Positions 62,357 through 64,000 of a stretch of DNA of 64,000 nt are shown here, piece by piece. Positions within the stretch are counted from its first letter, which is position 1, and each line of letters starts with the position of its first letter. Under the pieces are notes generated by a model that did not search any database, had not been told where the DNA came from, and was given only the letters and a program-made list of their open reading frames with translations. Source of the DNA: Rhizobium sp. JAB6 (GTDB lineage Bacteria > Pseudomonadota > Alphaproteobacteria > Rhizobiales > Rhizobiaceae); NCBI RefSeq assembly GCF_003024605.1, contig NZ_PYJQ01000009.1, positions 868,001 to 932,000 of the forward strand, read 5' to 3'. Position numbers and translations under genes: made by a program.

Positions 62357-63406
62357 ATGGCAACCAGCAAGAGGGTGAAAATTCAATATAGACGACTGCG
62401 TCGGGACAACGGACAATTTCCGGCCGAAACCTTGAGTGAGAAAATCGCGGCCGCGTTAAGCAGCAAGAAAGAGGGTATAGTCCTCGGCGAAAGTGTTCAA
62501 AAGCGCATCTCCGAAGTTCCGCGTGCAGACGGATATCAGCGGGTCTTAAATAATTTTCACATAAACGAAAACTACGTATTCGGCGACCTTTGCCTTTTCT
62601 CTCCCGGCCAGATGCAGGCGTTACTACAACTGTCGACAGACCCTAGCCATTCTTCCCTCGATGAAGTCTTGAAGGCATGGGCGATCGCGGAATCTAAAGC
62701 GCCGGCAGGGCATGAGTATTTGCACGGGATGGCCTATTGGATGGCCGTCGGTGACCACTTTTATCAAATCCAACACGTGGCGCTCCAGACAAAAGCGAGC
62801 GAAGAATATCTAACCTGGTTTCTTCGAGACCAGTCCGGGGTAATTGCACACGATCAGCACGTTGAACTGCAGGCCGAGTTTGACCGCGCCCAAATTGGTT
62901 CTGACCTAGGCGACGTTAAATCGATCGAGATTGGGGGCTTGGTTCCTGAAACGATTAGACCTGAAGCGCCTCCAACTTATACCGCGACGGCTGTTGATGT
63001 CGTGACACACGAAAGCCTGGGCGAAAAGTTGGCCGCGAGTTGGGGAAAGGCGAAAGGCGTAATTGTTGAGCTACTGGGCGAAGTCGAGGCAGATAAGCTT
63101 TTGGCCCAGATGCCACCCGATGCGGCGCTGGAAGTTACGGTAAATATCGGCTATCGCGCCAAGAAGCGAAAGTTCCAGAAAGAATTCATGAAGAACTTGG
63201 CTTCCGGACTTCGCAACGCCCCCGACGGTGAGCTTCGTGTTCGCGGAACGGACGGCGAAATCAAAGGGGATGATGCCCGCCTATCGGCCGACATGAGCAT
63301 TAAGAAATTCTCCAAGGAGAGCAATCTCTTGGATATTCCAGACGTTATAGAGCAGATTTTAGAGGTCCATCGGCGCTTCTTGCATGATGGTAAAATCACC
63401 GAATAG
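62357..63406 (+). CDS. Hypothetical soluble protein, first gene of a two-gene module
   Basis: A 349-residue protein with no signal peptide or membrane segment. It starts with a basic MATSKRVKIQYRRLRRDNGQ, then a region AAALSSKKEGIVLGESVQKR to FGDLCLFSPGQMQALL. The C-terminal third (KAKGVIVELLGEVEADKLLA to KKRKFQKEFMKNLAS) is helical and charged. A GGGAGGGG site before ATG 62357 is strong. The next gene, a membrane protein, begins 16 bases after its stop, so the two are co-transcribed. I do not recognise the family. Confidence 0.6.
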   Translation: MATSKRVKIQYRRLRRDNGQFPAETLSEKIAAALSSKKEGIVLGESVQKRISEVPRADGYQRVLNNFHINENYVFGDLCLFSPGQMQALLQLSTDPSHSSLDEVLKAWAIAESKAPAGHEYLHGMAYWMAVGDHFYQIQHVALQTKASEEYLTWFLRDQSGVIAHDQHVELQAEFDRAQIGSDLGDVKSIEIGGLVPETIRPEAPPTYTATAVDVVTHESLGEKLAASWGKAKGVIVELLGEVEADKLLAQMPPDAALEVTVNIGYRAKKRKFQKEFMKNLASGLRNAPDGELRVRGTDGEIKGDDARLSADMSIKKFSKESNLLDIPDVIEQILEVHRRFLHDGKITE

Positions 63407-63422
63407 GTGTAGAATCGGTTTT

Positions 63423-63986
63423 ATGAAAATAAAGCCTACCCACGTGCTCGTCCCAACGCTCGGAGCTGCGATCGCAATCGCAGCAGCTTCGGTCGATTTC
63501 TGGGACACATCTAAAGCGTCGATCTTGACTGCGTTGTCAGTCATCGGCGCGGGCGTGCTTGTGCGTCTGGCCCGTGGTCTACCGTTTACAAATATCGACC
63601 AATTTCAGGTAGATGAGGCGCGCAGAATTTCAGCAGCGATTAAGCAATCGATCCGTGCTTTGCGCGTTCTGATTCTGGTGATCTTATTTACGATGGTAAG
63701 TCTCGTTTTGGCGAAGGGATTAGCTGTAGCTGCATCTGCACAATGGCCGAGTGCTTCACATGCTTTCCAGTTTGGAATTTCAGGCTTGATTGGCCTTCTC
63801 CTCTCATACATCCTCGTTAGGGTGACAGCGGTCATTGAGGGAGATGTCGGCCTTGTTGATCTTCAAGCAGAGTTCTTTGTCCGAGCGGTGGAGCGCAAGC
63901 AGGCCGACCGGTTTGATAAAGCGCAAAGCAGATCCACGACCACACCGGTAGAGAACCCAAAAGATTACGGCAAAATCATTCAGTAG
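63423..63986 (+). CDS. Hypothetical membrane protein, second gene of a two-gene module
   Basis: A 187-residue protein with four probable TM helices: VLVPTLGAAIAIAAASVDF, ILTALSVIGAGVLVRLA, RVLILVILFTMVSLVLAKG and FGISGLIGLLLSYILVRVT. The loops between are short; a polar C-terminal tail of about 40 residues is cytosolic if the N-terminus is. ATG 63423 is chosen for its place after the upstream stop; no strong ribosome site is seen. The pairing of a soluble protein with a small membrane protein is common in phage-defence modules. The function is unknown. Confidence 0.6.
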   Translation: MKIKPTHVLVPTLGAAIAIAAASVDFWDTSKASILTALSVIGAGVLVRLARGLPFTNIDQFQVDEARRISAAIKQSIRALRVLILVILFTMVSLVLAKGLAVAASAQWPSASHAFQFGISGLIGLLLSYILVRVTAVIEGDVGLVDLQAEFFVRAVERKQADRFDKAQSRSTTTPVENPKDYGKIIQ

Positions 63987-64000
63987 GTTCAATTGCAGTG

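Overview
The window is chromosome- or megaplasmid-like DNA of a fast-growing member of the Rhizobiaceae, most likely Rhizobium. The evidence is the high-GC codon use to about 54 kb, four mosaic palindromic elements of the RIME type, dense short operons with ATGA overlaps, three adjacent DUF982-type small genes, and many enzymes for plant-derived compounds. No rRNA, tRNA or CRISPR array was recognised.

Region 1 (1-1128) is the end of an amino-acid ABC transporter (binding protein cut by the window edge, then a permease). Region 2 (1201-29357) is the most interesting part. It reads as one catabolic regulon for an indolic auxin-type compound, probably indole-3-acetate: two MarR regulators, two related FAD oxidoreductases flanking an isatin-hydrolase-like cyclase, an MFS carrier, an indolepyruvate:ferredoxin-oxidoreductase-type pair, a complete oligopeptide-type ABC importer, a VOC protein, a 2-aminobenzoate-CoA ligase, the fused 2-aminobenzoyl-CoA monooxygenase/reductase, and a beta-oxidation-like set (SDR, crotonase, two acyl-CoA dehydrogenases including a glutaryl-CoA dehydrogenase, thioesterase, Rid protein, crotonase/3-hydroxyacyl-CoA dehydrogenase fusion). 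The inferred route is indole-3-acetate -> dioxindole/isatin -> isatinate -> 2-aminobenzoyl-CoA -> reduced ring CoA ester -> ring opening -> glutaryl-CoA -> crotonyl-CoA -> acetoacetyl-CoA. Five near-identical AT-rich palindromic sites (core close to TTTAAGCTTAAA) lie in three intergenic promoter regions of this cluster and look like operators of one of the MarR proteins.

Region 3 (29374-54636) is ordinary accessory metabolism: a class III nucleotide cyclase, two SDRs with a divergent LysR regulator, a flavin monooxygenase, OsmC, glycerate kinase, gamma-glutamyltransferase, a DHA2 efflux pump, a fused VOC/hydrolase protein, L-fuconate dehydratase, a MetQNI-type transporter, a 2-hydroxyacid dehydrogenase, a 3-methyladenine glycosylase, and small rhizobial proteins. 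Two genes here (an AhpD/CMD-like gene and a cupin gene) each carry an apparent one-base deletion.

Region 4 (about 54.7-64 kb) is a probable genomic island or prophage remnant with visibly lower GC and short genes. It holds an IS21-like terminus next to a truncated ORF, a ParB-like gene with an apparent frameshift, a conserved HTH-like protein, three paralogous small phage-type proteins, a HigBA toxin-antitoxin pair with a clear operator, a Cys-rich 51-residue protein, a possible BstA-like phage-defence protein, and a two-gene soluble/membrane module running to the window edge that I could not match to a described system.
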